Shown: one piece after another, positions 36,578 through 48,200 of the stretch
How the letters are laid out: each line of letters begins with the position of its first letter
Position numbering within the stretch: position 1 is the first letter of the stretch
Assembly (NCBI GenBank): GCA_963920705.1
Contig: OY987231.1
Span: 17,151,024-17,215,023, forward strand
Source: Odiellus spinosus
Taxonomy: Eukaryota; Arthropoda; Arachnida; Opiliones; Phalangiidae
Length of the DNA: 64,000 nucleotides
Direction of reading: 5' to 3'
Translations under genes and position numbers: made by a program
The notes under the pieces: generated by a model
Database searches by the model: none
What the model was told of the DNA's origin: nothing
What the model saw: only the letters and a program-made list of their open reading frames with translations

Positions 36578-36940
36578 TTCTAACAAAGTATCAGAGTACG
36601 AAAGTTCAATCCCTTTAGTCCGAGGCAGTCAGAGGTAAAAGCTCTTCAGTTCGAAAGTTATATTGCTAAAATAAAGACCATGGCAAATTCCTTACAAAAT
36701 ACTGTACATTGTGTATATAGAAATTGAAGTGAAAAGCAGCTACAACACAAAATAAAGCAGATATGTAACCTGACTCGATTTGGGTCTTGCCAAATTGATC
36801 TCGCTCCAAGCTCGAGAAATTAAAAACAGCTTCAAGAATTTTTTAGTTTCTATTGATTCAACTGGAGTCAGGTTAATAACTATCATGCCATGTACAGTTC
36901 TATATAAAAATTTCAACTAGCATATCAAAGATCCAAATAA

Positions 36941-38298
36941 TGTTGGGAGTATACATAGCAACATGCGCAAAGCTTTAGACCAAACTTCTCTACTCACCAA
37001 GGCAAAACAGAAATCAAGTCATTTCAAAATTAGCTTTGTGACCGCAAAACATTTACAGATACCAAATTACTAGAGAATTTTATGAGTATACGAAATAAAG
37101 GGGGGGTTGACAAGTTTCTAAAATTCACATACAGGTTGACTTAAAATGGCTCAAGCTGAGGTGGTGAAAAAGGTTTGGAAAACCGTTACTGTGTGACATC
37201 ACTTAACAATGTAGGAGCTTAATTCAATACTGTTTCATGAGGTTAAAGTTATTTTTCAAAATGCAGCCGCCTTAGCTTGCGTTCATTTAACCTTGAAAAA
37301 CAGTGTCTCAAAATCTTAGATGCTATAAAAATGCGTCAAAACCATTCATGACCATCCAACTATGCAAATACATGCAAAGGTTCCATTCAAGCTTGCGTAG
37401 CCATAGGTATAATGAGATATGTCTTACTTTAAGTGTCATCCAGGTATTGATTTAAGTCGAAATTCAAACTCTCCAGCCGTCAGATTTCCAGTTGTTATGC
37501 AGTTGTGATCCCTTCCTCGCACCTTATAAATATAAAAAAGGTGCTTTTAATATAAGGGTCGTGACTATAAACTATTTGGTAAAATAATCTGTGCAATGTT
37601 GGGAGTATACATAGCAACATGCGCAAAGCTTCAGACCAAATTTCTCAAATCACCAAGGCAAAACAAAAATCAAATGATTTCAAAATTAGCTTGGTGACCC
37701 GAAAACATTTACAGATACCAAATTAGTAGAGAATTTTATGAGTATATGAAATAAAGAGGGGTTTCTAAAATTCACATACAGGTTGACTTAAATTGGCTCA
37801 AGCAGAGGTGGTGAATTGGGTTTGGAAAACGTCATCGTTACAGTGTGACATCACTTAACAATGTAGGAGCTTAGTTCAATACCGTTTCATGAGGTTAAAG
37901 TTATTTTTCAAAAAGCAGCCGCCTTAGCTTGCGTTCATTTAATCTTGAAAAACTGTGTCTCAAAGAGTCAAAATCTTAGATGCAATAAAAATGTGTCAAA
38001 ACCATTCATGACCAATATAAAATACAACTATGCAAATACATGCAAAGGTTCCATTCAAGCTTGCGTAGCCATAGGTATAATGAGTTATGTCTTACTTTAA
38101 GCGTTATCCAGGTATTGATTAAAGTCGAAATTCAAACTCTCCAGCCGTCAGATTTCCAGTTGATATGCAGTTGTGATCCCTTCCTTGCACCTTATAAATA
38201 TAAAAAAGGTGCTTTTAATATATAAGGGTCGTGACTATAAACTATTTGGTAAAATAACCATTATTATTGCCTAAATATTTTAACTTTAATCTGTGCAA
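36941..38298. repeat. Tandem duplication, 656-bp period
   Basis: Copy A (36941-37596) and copy B (37597-38298) begin with the same TGTTGGGAGTATACATAGCA and run in parallel with scattered substitutions and small indels; most stretches are nearly identical. Copy B has about 35 bp near its end (after AAATAAC) that copy A lacks. The pair lies in the ~3-kb gap between the zinc-finger paralogues, on the 5' side of the 17-finger gene. It could duplicate a promoter or a non-coding first exon of that gene. No coding sequence is recognised in it. Confidence 0.92.
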
Positions 38299-38379
38299 GG
38301 GAGAAATCACAAGAGCATAACACAAATATCAAAAATTGTTTTATTTTACGCTTCAAAATCTTTTAATTATAAGATAAAA

Positions 38380-38770
38380 GTTTTATTTTACAGTTCAAAA
38401 TTGTTATGAGTAATAGTGTGCTACAAATATACTTAACTTAAAAAAACCCACAGATAAGCGCATAAAAATGTTACATAGAACATTAAATGAAATAACAACA
38501 TAGATAAAGATAGAAATAATGTTTTTATGTTCACTAACATTTTCATCCTCTCACTGGTGGTTATTTCTAGTATTAAGTGTATTGTGCCACAATTTTTCTT
38601 ATGATAAAATGAAATGAGCCGTAAAATACCAGTTTTTTTTTTTTTTTTTTAAATAATCATCCTACGCTATTTTATTTTAGTTTAAAATTGACATTCTGGC
38701 ACAAATACACTTAATACTAAAAATAAAAAACAGTGAGCGGATAAAAATGTTACATTGAACGTTATATATA
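38380..38770. repeat. Three copies of a ~70-bp repeat, one inverted
   Basis: A segment of the form GTGCTACAAATATACTTAA ... AAAAATGTTACATAGAACATT occurs at about 38418-38488, in reverse complement at about 38526-38598 (ATGTTCACTAACATTTTCAT ... ATTAAGTGTATTGTGCCAC), and directly again at about 38697-38765. All three share CACTTAATACTA and ATAAAAATGTTA blocks. This may be a composite of small element ends. Flanking TTTTATTTTA stretches also recur. Confidence 0.65.
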
Positions 38771-39134
38771 TGTTACTTCTATTTTTATTTTATGTTATAT
38801 TGAATAAAGGTGAACCGGTGGCGATTGTAAAACAACATTTCTAATAAAAATAGCTTATTTGAGTGAATACACCCCTTAAATTTTAAAACTAAAGTTCCAA
38901 TAGAGACTAAGTATCCAATTAGTTTAATATTCCGAATTCCAACCAGACATTTTTATAACGTAAAAATCTGTTTTCACAGGATTTTTGATAAAAACTTTGG
39001 CAGTTGGATGAGTCTAAAATAAAAACAACTGAAATCCAACGATATGTATGAAAATACGTCTTAAAATCTTTGTATATCACATACTCCTTACCAGATTAGT
39101 AAACATGCCTTGTCAAGGAGTAAAAAAATACACT

Positions 39135-39140
39135 TTTATT
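39135..39140 (-). terminator. Possible polyadenylation signal (minus strand)
   Basis: TTTATT on the plus strand reads AATAAA on the minus strand. It lies about 450 bp past the stop of the large zinc-finger gene and beyond the decayed fingers, which would place those in the 3' untranslated region. Other AT-rich signals nearby are possible. Confidence 0.3.
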
Positions 39141-39185
39141 TTTGGACAAAGGGGGAAGAATATGGATTACCCGTATAAATGGATT

Positions 39186-39585
39186 ACGCAAAATAAACCT
39201 TTTTTTCAAAAATAAAGCAACGCACATTTCCCTTGGGCCACTTCTTACTTTTTAAATTCTTAAAATGTTTCTTGCAAAATTTACAGGCAACAATGGTATT
39301 AGAGAATTCCTTTTGCCCTAAGGTTTAAATCGTCATGCAGTTTCACCTATATCTTTAGTATTTTCAAGATTTGAACAACTTACATTAGAGTTGGTACTCT
39401 AGTAGAGTCACCAACAAATGTTAGTACAGCTTTTTTTCTTGATTAGCGTTTAAGCTACTAAAGGTTTGTTTGAAATATGTGCAAGCTATACCATTGGTAT
39501 CTTTTGTAAGAACATTTTGTAAACCTTTACTACAAAATTTGGATTCATGGTCCGTTTTAATACACGAATTCCTAAAATATCTCTC
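39186..39585 (-). pseudogene. Decayed zinc-finger modules beyond the stop codon
   Basis: Continuing the minus-strand frame of the large zinc-finger gene past its TGA (39586-39588) gives recognisable finger remnants. Immediately after the stop comes ERYFRNSCIKTDHE, completing a finger whose second Cys codon position is now TGA. Next is TYFKQTFSSLNANQEKK, then, after several stops, ACKFCKKHFKNLKSKK at about 39285-39241 with Trp-Pro in place of the first His. The last resembles the intact finger CKFCKKKFGSLNSKKKHE upstream in the same protein. All are in the same frame as the gene. The stretch reads as fingers lost after a premature stop. Confidence 0.75.
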
Positions 39586-42500
39586 TCAATATTTACATCT
39601 AAGTACTGTAATTGATTTTTCAGACCCATCAGACGAGTTCTCACTATATCGTACATCATTATTATCATCTCTCTCACTATTAGCTTGGCAGCTTTTAATT
39701 TTTTCGTGGGAATCTTTAGCGTACAAATTCCTAAAAATTTTATTGCAAAATTTGCAAACAAAATCAGTGAGTGGTTCATTTTTACTGACCTCAGGAGGAG
39801 TTGCTCTTACATTTAGAAGCAAGTCCTGTCGGGTTTGGTCCCATTTTGAAAGATTGTCAATTACAATCATACAACGTACATTTTTCTCGTGTTTTTTTTT
39901 ACTATTTAAACTACCAAATTTCTTTTTGCAAAATTTACAAAAAAAATCATTAGAAATTTCTTTTGACGCTAAACAGGGTTCAGATGAAAGATTAGCTACT
40001 GTGAGCTTATCATCACCCTCTACCATTATCTCTGAAATATTAGATGCTTTACTATAACCTGCATTATTCCCAGGTAAAGTTTCGCTTAACTCTAACTCGT
40101 TGTTAGCTACAGAGGTGATAGATTTACAGGGTAATGTTTTATCTGATGATACAGCATTATTAGGTTCCAAAGGAAAATGTGCGCTTCTTTCGTGGAGACT
40201 TTTATCACTAAGATTCTCATATACATTTGGGCAAGCTCTGCATTTATAACCAGGTGTGTTTTTCTCACTGTTATCAATATCTGAACTTTCATTTCCTTGA
40301 AAAGCGGGTGTTGCCATTTCTTCCAAATTAATTTCAGACCGAACATCAGGATTTTGCTTGCACATATGTTTTTCGTGATATATTTTACCAGCTAGATAAA
40401 TAAATGTTACACTACAAAACATGCAAGTAAAATCAGAATCTCTGAGTTTAGAACTGGGAGAAGTCTCGGAAACTGGGGTTACACTACCAGATGGAACCTC
40501 TGGAGTTTCACTTAACTCGCTAATCCTAGATCTTTGGCTTAGAACAGGGCTGGTTTCGTTAGCTAATGAGTTGGTCTGCCGGTCTAATTTATCAACTACA
40601 GGTTTTAATGTCGTAGATCTTATCAATGAGGCTATAGATATTTTGGATGATGATGCACCTTCAACTGTGACTATTTTCAAGGTAGGATTTCTAAGACTAT
40701 TCTTAGTTGAATCATTTTCAGAAGTTCTATTCTCATGTTTATCATCTCCATTACTATTTGCTGTTACATAACTATTCATCAGGTTCACATCTACTACATG
40801 AGTATCATTATGGTTATTTCGTACAAGACTATCATTTGTATTGTAATGTGCCACAGCCCTAGCATTAGTGTGTTTAACAGAACTATTGTCCGGGCTGTAA
40901 TCTAACATAGAACTCGTCTTTGAGGTTTGATTAGATAGATTAGAAGGACTATCATCCCATGCTTCACTTCTATGAGGCGTGGATTCATAATTGTTATCTT
41001 TGCAAAGCTTTTCATGTGTGGCACGAGCTTTATTACTATAGAACCTTTTGGAGCAAATTGAGCAAGTATTTGCAGATAGAGCTTCACTATACTTAAGAGG
41101 GGATAGTGTTCGTCTTGGGTTACGAGTTTTATTTTGTAACGATTGGTCTGATTTATCAAACTTGCCATCGGAAAGCTCAAGCTCATTAATGCTATCTATA
41201 TTTAAGCCCCCAGATCGGTTTTTATACTCTATGTGATGAGTCAACCTTTCATGCGCATGCCTATTCTTTAAGTTATCAAATTTATCTTCACAAAATCTGC
41301 AAGTTAATCCGACATTTGAAATTATCGTGACTGTTTGATAATTGGTTCCTGTCTTTACTGATTTTTTCTTGGAACTACAGTTTCCAAGCACCTCATGTGC
41401 TCTTTTACCTCGAAAGGTTTTAAAAACATTACCACAAAATTTACACTCAAATTTTGACTTCTCACGATCTGATCTTTTTTTAATATGAGCTAGTGTTTCA
41501 TGAATACTCTTACCTTGTTTAGTTGAAAATAATTTGTCACAAAATTTACACGCAAAATAAGCCTGCATATCTGAACTTTTACAAGTGTCATTTACTTCAA
41601 TAATGCTCACTCTCAACCTACTATCCACTTCACTACCACAATTTTTCTTGCCTTTATTGATAGTGGTTTCCTTTCCCTTGTGTGCCACTACAATGTGAAT
41701 ACTTTTAGCATTTAAACTTCGGAATTTTTGATCACAAAATGAGCAAGCAATTAGATCTTTCTGTCTGGCATGAAATAGGTTTTCATGTTTCCTTTTGTCA
41801 ACAGAAGACTTAAATTTTTTATAACAAAACCCGCAAGACACTTTACTTCTAGTTTCACTAGTGTACGAAGATTCAAAATCACCCTCCTCCCCATAGTTTT
41901 CAGATTCAATTCTTGTGTTTACGCAAGTCTTCAGTATTTCATGCTTGTACTTCTCATTATTGATTGAAAATTCCTCCATACAAAATTTACAAGGGTAACT
42001 AGTTTTGTAATTTAAAATATTTGGAAGTGCAGTTTCATTATCATTTGACACACTTGGGAAATTATCCTTAAATCTGTTACTAGAGCTTCGTTGCCTCTCG
42101 TGAATATATTTCCCTCTTAATTTATTGGATTTTTTAGGGCAAAACCTACAAGACAGAGCATTCCCACGAATCGATCTTTCCCGACCTGGATCTGAACTAG
42201 ATACCGCAGTTTCTTCAACTATTTTCTCAACTAATACTGGTTCATTACTTAAAACTAAATTAGATACTGGTAACAGAAATTTTGATAAAGGTGAGCGGTG
42301 CTTTGGACTTTTTTGTATATTTGATTCCTCGCAAGAACTGTACTTTTTTTTCACAGCACGTAAGACCTTGGAAGGAACTACATTTCCACTAGATTTAAAT
42401 TTCGTTGATTTTTTCGGACAAGTTAGTTTTTTGTGATACTTCCAAGCTGATAAGGTCTCAAATTCCTCTTTGCATAATCTACACATCAAAGAGTGACAAT

Positions 42501-45227
42501 GATACATGTGCCGGTCTAAGGAGAGTTGGCTAAAACACGGACGGTAACATATATCACATGAGAGCTTGAGCTTTTCACGATGATAAGTGCGCATGTGCGT
42601 GTTAAGACTATCCCTGTAATTGAAGGTTTCTACGCAATATTCGCAACAAAAATAGTTCCCAATATGTTGTCCTAAATAATGACGATTCAAATTACTTTTA
42701 TCTCGGAATAATTTATCGCATTTGGAAAAGCCACATTGGAATTTAAAGTTATGGATTTCAGCCATATGCGATCTTTTAAATTCCAGATGGGTGAACTCTT
42801 GGCCACAGAAGGTACATTTTAGATCTTGGTTTTCAGGATTTATATTTCGATTGACAAGGACTTCAGTGCAACTGTTATTTCCATATACATCATTAATATT
42901 TTTTAAGGCTAAACGTAGGCTCAAAGGAGAACAGCTTTGCGATTTGGAATATCTCTCTATTTCTTTCTGCGATAATTTTTGTAAGGAAACGGAGCACACA
43001 GGAAGACCGGTTGAAACTGATGAAGGTGAATTAAAATGGGCCAAAGATTTCTTAACCATCACTATATGTTTAACTTTGTCATCAATTATATCAAATCCAT
43101 TTTCCAATATATTTTCACTTTCATATTCAAAAACCATATCATCTATTATGTTCTCTTCGTACGAGATCTTTTTCATTTTCCGACGAGGTGAGTGTCTAGT
43201 CGCATCACTTTCTGGATGTAAGGGCAAATACTTTGCACTGTAGAACTTCCACTCGGGTTTTTTTTGGGCAGGCAAAACATTTTCACTATAAAACTTTTGG
43301 GGTTTAGCGTGATTTTTCTTGTTTACTTCATTTACATCGATGATGGAAGAAATATCAAAATCTTCTTGCCGTACCATTGAAGATTTAATAGTCGGTAGTT
43401 TAGGCATCTTAAACAAACTAGAATCGTCATTTTCAAAACTTTTTTCCAGTATGTCATCGGATGAACTGCCACTATACACATATTTTCGTTTAATGCCTTT
43501 TTTATTCTTTGAAAACCACTCTTTTTCATTAATCTGACTACTCGTGATGGATTGCTTTATCTGACTAGATGATTTGGATATGAGGCTGGCTTTACCGTAA
43601 CACGGTAATTTTGGAGGTGTTCCTTTAAAATCCTTGACAACTGTCTCAGTAAAATTTTCCAAAAGCAAGTCAGGAATGGATTCAGACGACTGACTTTTTT
43701 CTTTATCAGGCAAACTTAGAACTAAATTATTTTTCAATCTTTTTTTTAAAAGTTCCAAGTCAATAGTGGATTTAGATTCATTGTCCCTCTCCATCTCTGT
43801 TACAGAAGCATCAGACTTATTAATTGGGAGATTTAGATACTTCTGAACATCTAAACACTGCTTTTTATCTAACCCTTGGCTCGTTATGTTTATGGTAATT
43901 ATAGTAGAATTCTTGGCTGACTCGGTGGGCAAACTGTCTTGACTCGAGTTGTTAGTTTCGTTATTATTCTGCATTGAATCTAATCCTTTATTGCTAGTAT
44001 TGATAGTAATTATAGTAGACCAAGGACTAACATTGCTAGGTTCCCGATCATTTTGTGACAATGTTGATTGCCAATTTCCCTTTTCAGTAAATACTATATC
44101 ATTATGAGATGTTGTACTCTTAGTCTCATCATCAACAGAGTTTTCCAGTGGTCTTCCCCTGTTTTTATGACAAAATTGACTCTCTTGATGTATAAGTAAG
44201 CTGGCTTCGATAATAAAACATTGCCCGCATATGTTGCAAAGAAAAGGTTTTTCTTCCAATTCAGAGTTTGTGATGTTTTCCATTCTAAACAAGTCGACAG
44301 GCTCGTCATTGAAATGTTGATCTTCAATAATATTTTCAACATCAGCGTCGCTAAAATGAAACTGATGGTTCGAATTATCAGATGATACCGACTGGTTATC
44401 ACGATTTTTTTCCGAATTAATTTCTTCACTAGAAGTGGATTGAGAAGAGGAGTTCGCCATTTTTCGTTTATTTTCGGTAGAAATACGAGAGACCGATTTA
44501 ATATTGTGACTAACGTCTTGATGTTGCGTTAGGCATTTGATGTTGGTGAACACTTTTTGGCAGTACGAGCATGGGTATTTCCCCTTATTGATGTGCTTAT
44601 TTTCGAGTTTTAGATGAGTTCTCAGACTATCCGCGTAACTATAATTATAGCCACATTCCTTACAAGCGAAGGGCTTAATGTTGCTGTGCTGCCCTACGTA
44701 GTGTCTTTCGTAGCTAAACAATAAATTAATCAAATAAAAATTGAAATTAAAGGAAAAAAATTTAAAAACGCCACAATTTCCGTAAGAAAAAAATATTATT
44801 ACTTGGCATTACTAGGGAAGAGTTTGAGACAGACTTGACATTGATATTGCCGCAGTATCTTTTCATCACTGGCATTTTTAGTTTTCTCTTCAGGGTTGCC
44901 ATATTTAGATTTATCTTTGACGTATTTCGAACAATTATGATTAAGTAGACGTTTTTTAAAGCGAAAAGTAGCTGAACAAATTTCACATTCGAATGCCTTT
45001 GAAATATCATGAGTGGCTTGATGTTTGTCCCTTTCCAATCTGTCTTGGAAGCTCTTAGAGCAAAACAAACAATAATACGAAATCACGCGACTGGATCTAC
45101 GCTGAGGGTTTTCATTTTTCTCTACGCAAGTGTCTATAGCTTTTAAAGCTAATTTAGGTAAATTATTTGCAGTGGTGGACAAAGTTCCATTACAATTTGG
45201 CAATTGTTGTTTCTCTATCTCAGCCAT
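39586..45227 (-). CDS. Large C2H2/C2HC zinc-finger protein with about 23 fingers
   Basis: Two coding exons, 44803-45227 and 39586-44713, joined across an 89-bp intron (donor GTAATA, acceptor TTGTTTAG). Joining restores a complete finger, CQVCLKLFPSNANYERHYVG, and gives about 1,850 residues. The start ATG sits in a good context (CACCATGG). The N-terminal half resembles the neighbouring 17-finger gene: the same finger order, the same FIIEASL finger and one copy of the LP-C-V-L-KL module (LPVCSVSLQKL). The C-terminal half is a widely spaced series of about 12 fingers of an unusual form, C-K-F-C-x3-F-x2-L-x2-K-x2-H-E, ending in His or Cys. Linkers are Ser/Asn/Lys-rich. It ends inside a finger, at CKY then TGA. 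It is likely a nuclear nucleic-acid-binding protein. The repeated HE fingers look like a lineage-specific internal expansion. Confidence 0.93.
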
Positions 45228-45229
45228 GG

Positions 45230-48200
45230 TGACACAAGGTTAAGATATTTGTACAGTTTAAGTTTCCAATAAATTCTTGAAAAAGAGATTAGGTGGGTTG
45301 GGTAATTAGATCAAACAGATGAAATAAACTGCACGTGCAGTAATACGCGTTAATCTTATGTCGCAAACTTAAATTAAAAATTAAACACGAAAACATATAG
45401 GCAATGATATCTAATCATTACTACGCATTTATGAGCAAAGATTAACAATGAACCCTTGCCAAAAAATGCACCTGAAAATGTATTCAAGACTTCATCAAGC
45501 CTCCTTTAGAAGCTCTTGGATCTCTGATGGTCTTAAACATCGACCTCTTTGACCAACAAGTTTTTTTTTATTATTAGGGCACACACCCACGATTTTTTGT
45601 TCATTAGTAGGATATTAGCCTCATGTTTTTTGAGCCTAAGTACTTATCGACAGTTTAAGCTTCCTTCCTTTAACGACTATTAACCAACGTAAGTAGAATT
45701 GTATGTTTGTATAGGGAACTTTAGTTTTGAAAGCTGTTGAAAAATACCTTTTTTGTTGTACCCAAATATGTAGCCTGAATAGCAATCCAGAGAGATTCTG
45801 TATCAAATTCCTTTCTCCTATAAATGAAGTTGTAATAATTTATTAGCAATTGGTAAAGGAAAAATAAAACTATCTTATCATGGAATAGTGATAGTTTCAT
45901 AACCAGTATTGATTTATTTGCTCAGTAAATCAACATTTCAAAGGCCCTTCTTATAGAAGAGTTAGATTAATAATGAGAGAGATTTGAAATACCAGTCATA
46001 TGAAGGGTATTTCGTTTATGAAAATAGTATTTCTATTCCAGAACAAGATAGAATTAACCTTCCAAGATTTTCATAATTTCCAACCTTGTTAAATTTCATG
46101 TCAAAGCCAAGGGTTATTCTTTTGAAGTAGGTTAGTAGCCTTATTGTAATGAGCTTAGACCAAAAAGAATCTGAAAAATAAAGAAAATATTATTAAACTT
46201 GTAATAAAATTTCATGTAAATGAATTCTTAGATATTCGGTGCTAGGAGCACAAAAACTCCCGAGTAGATGAATCATTTTCCATCTAGGAGACGCCCTTAA
46301 AGCAACTGGCGCCTCTGGAGGAGCTACTGTGAAAGTCTCTTCCCTGATGCACACCAAATATGCCTTGTGAAAGGCAGGTGTCAATGGGACCTACATACAC
46401 TTATAAATCCCTCTGTTCTGCCTTTGGTAGGGGAAATTGTGTAGCAGAAAAGCGGGCATTTAGGAGAAACTCTAAAGCCGCAAATTCCTTTAAGAGTTAT
46501 TCAGTTACTTTATCTCTTTTTGGGGGCATATAAGAATTTAAGACGAAGCAAGCATTCGATTGCAGATTGCGATGCTTCTACATTCAATTTGACCCAACAA
46601 ACATTTGCCCTAAATCCTTAATCCGGTTTACCAATTGCGGCTGCTAGGTTAAGTTAGGACTCAATAATTTTGACCTTTTTCTGCCTGCTGTCTATACCTA
46701 GGGTGCCAATTAATTACACCATGGATCCGTCGCGCACTCTACTTGACCCTACTGTGCATCTCACCAACTTACAGAACACAGTCAGCTTTTCTAGAACGTG
46801 AAACCCGTCTCAAAAGGGCGAGTCAAATTTTGGTATTAGAAACTATTAGCTGGTCTCACTACCTTCTCACTCTTCTGCCTTTATACAAGAACATTCATTT
46901 AAACTTAGATCATCCAGCAACACTATTCCATGGTCATTTAAGGCTTTTGTGAAACTCTGCCATTCAATCTCATCCGACAAGCCTGACTACCAACCCATTA
47001 AATACTTAAGTCAAGGCACTCGTCATTGCAGCAGCCAACCAGACCAGTTGACCCTATAAATTCTCATATCAAAGCTGCTACTCCTACTCTGCGAACTCCC
47101 CCAACCCCAGAAAATAATGGACCTCACATCCCTAGCCCCAACCGCTTGTTACTTATCCACTCCCACACGATTACCTCAACCTGGTTTTCTCATCGAACTC
47201 CTTACTCCCACGGCCAAAGTAACCACGAAGCTATTAATTTCTGCCACGACCACCGCCCAACCCAACTAACGAGTATTGACTATATCACCGGCAGCTCTGA
47301 AGGAAATCTCTCACTGGAAAATAGGCAATGGCTTTTCTAACACCGCTCTTACACTTAGTTACAAAAAGTCTTGGAAATGTTTCGCCAAAAATATACATTT
47401 ATTATCAGCGCCATACTTAGATCCAAAAGACGAAGAAGATGAAAGTGATTTGACATCACACTAGCTAGAATGTTTCTTGAAATCAATTATGTGGCTGGTA
47501 ATACGGCCATAAAGAGACCAAATAAAAATCGTCTGCTAAACACACAAAGGCTTATTCACTAACTTAGTCAGCTCTAACTTTTACACGAGTTTTGGCATCA
47601 TATTGTGACGCTAGAGGAAATTTTGGGATCCAAACCCAATTAGGATCTTTATATTGCCTTTAACCTCGGATTAGAGTATCTGTAGATACTCTAATCCCAG
47701 GTTAAAGGGAGAGCCTATAAGAAAAATGTAACATCAAATTCCGTACTTTAACTTATTGATTAGGCGCTCAGGAGTCAATCCAACATGTAATGCATCATAA
47801 ATTGAAAATTTATTTGCCATGGTAAATATAATATTATTTATTTTTAATTAAAAGACAGATAATTCATGGCAGTTGTTAGAACTTTTATTTGTCGGGAGCT
47901 TTCGGACCCCTGGTCCTTCATCAGCCGAAGTTTTTTTGCTGTGAGATACAAGTGGATGTTATGCATCGTTATTGTTTCTCATCATAAGACACATCATCTT
48001 GTGAAAACCAGAATCGTGTCACGTACCATTCTAAGGAGTACGGAGGCTACCCTGCCCACCATCCATTGACATTACCAGGGGCACTTGGCCTGTTTTTTAC
48101 TGCTTTCCACAGGAGCATGTCAGCCACTGGGGCAAGCCGACAAGCTTCTGTGGGAAACAGAAGAAATAAAAAGGGCAATGGTAAAATGACCTTATCACGA

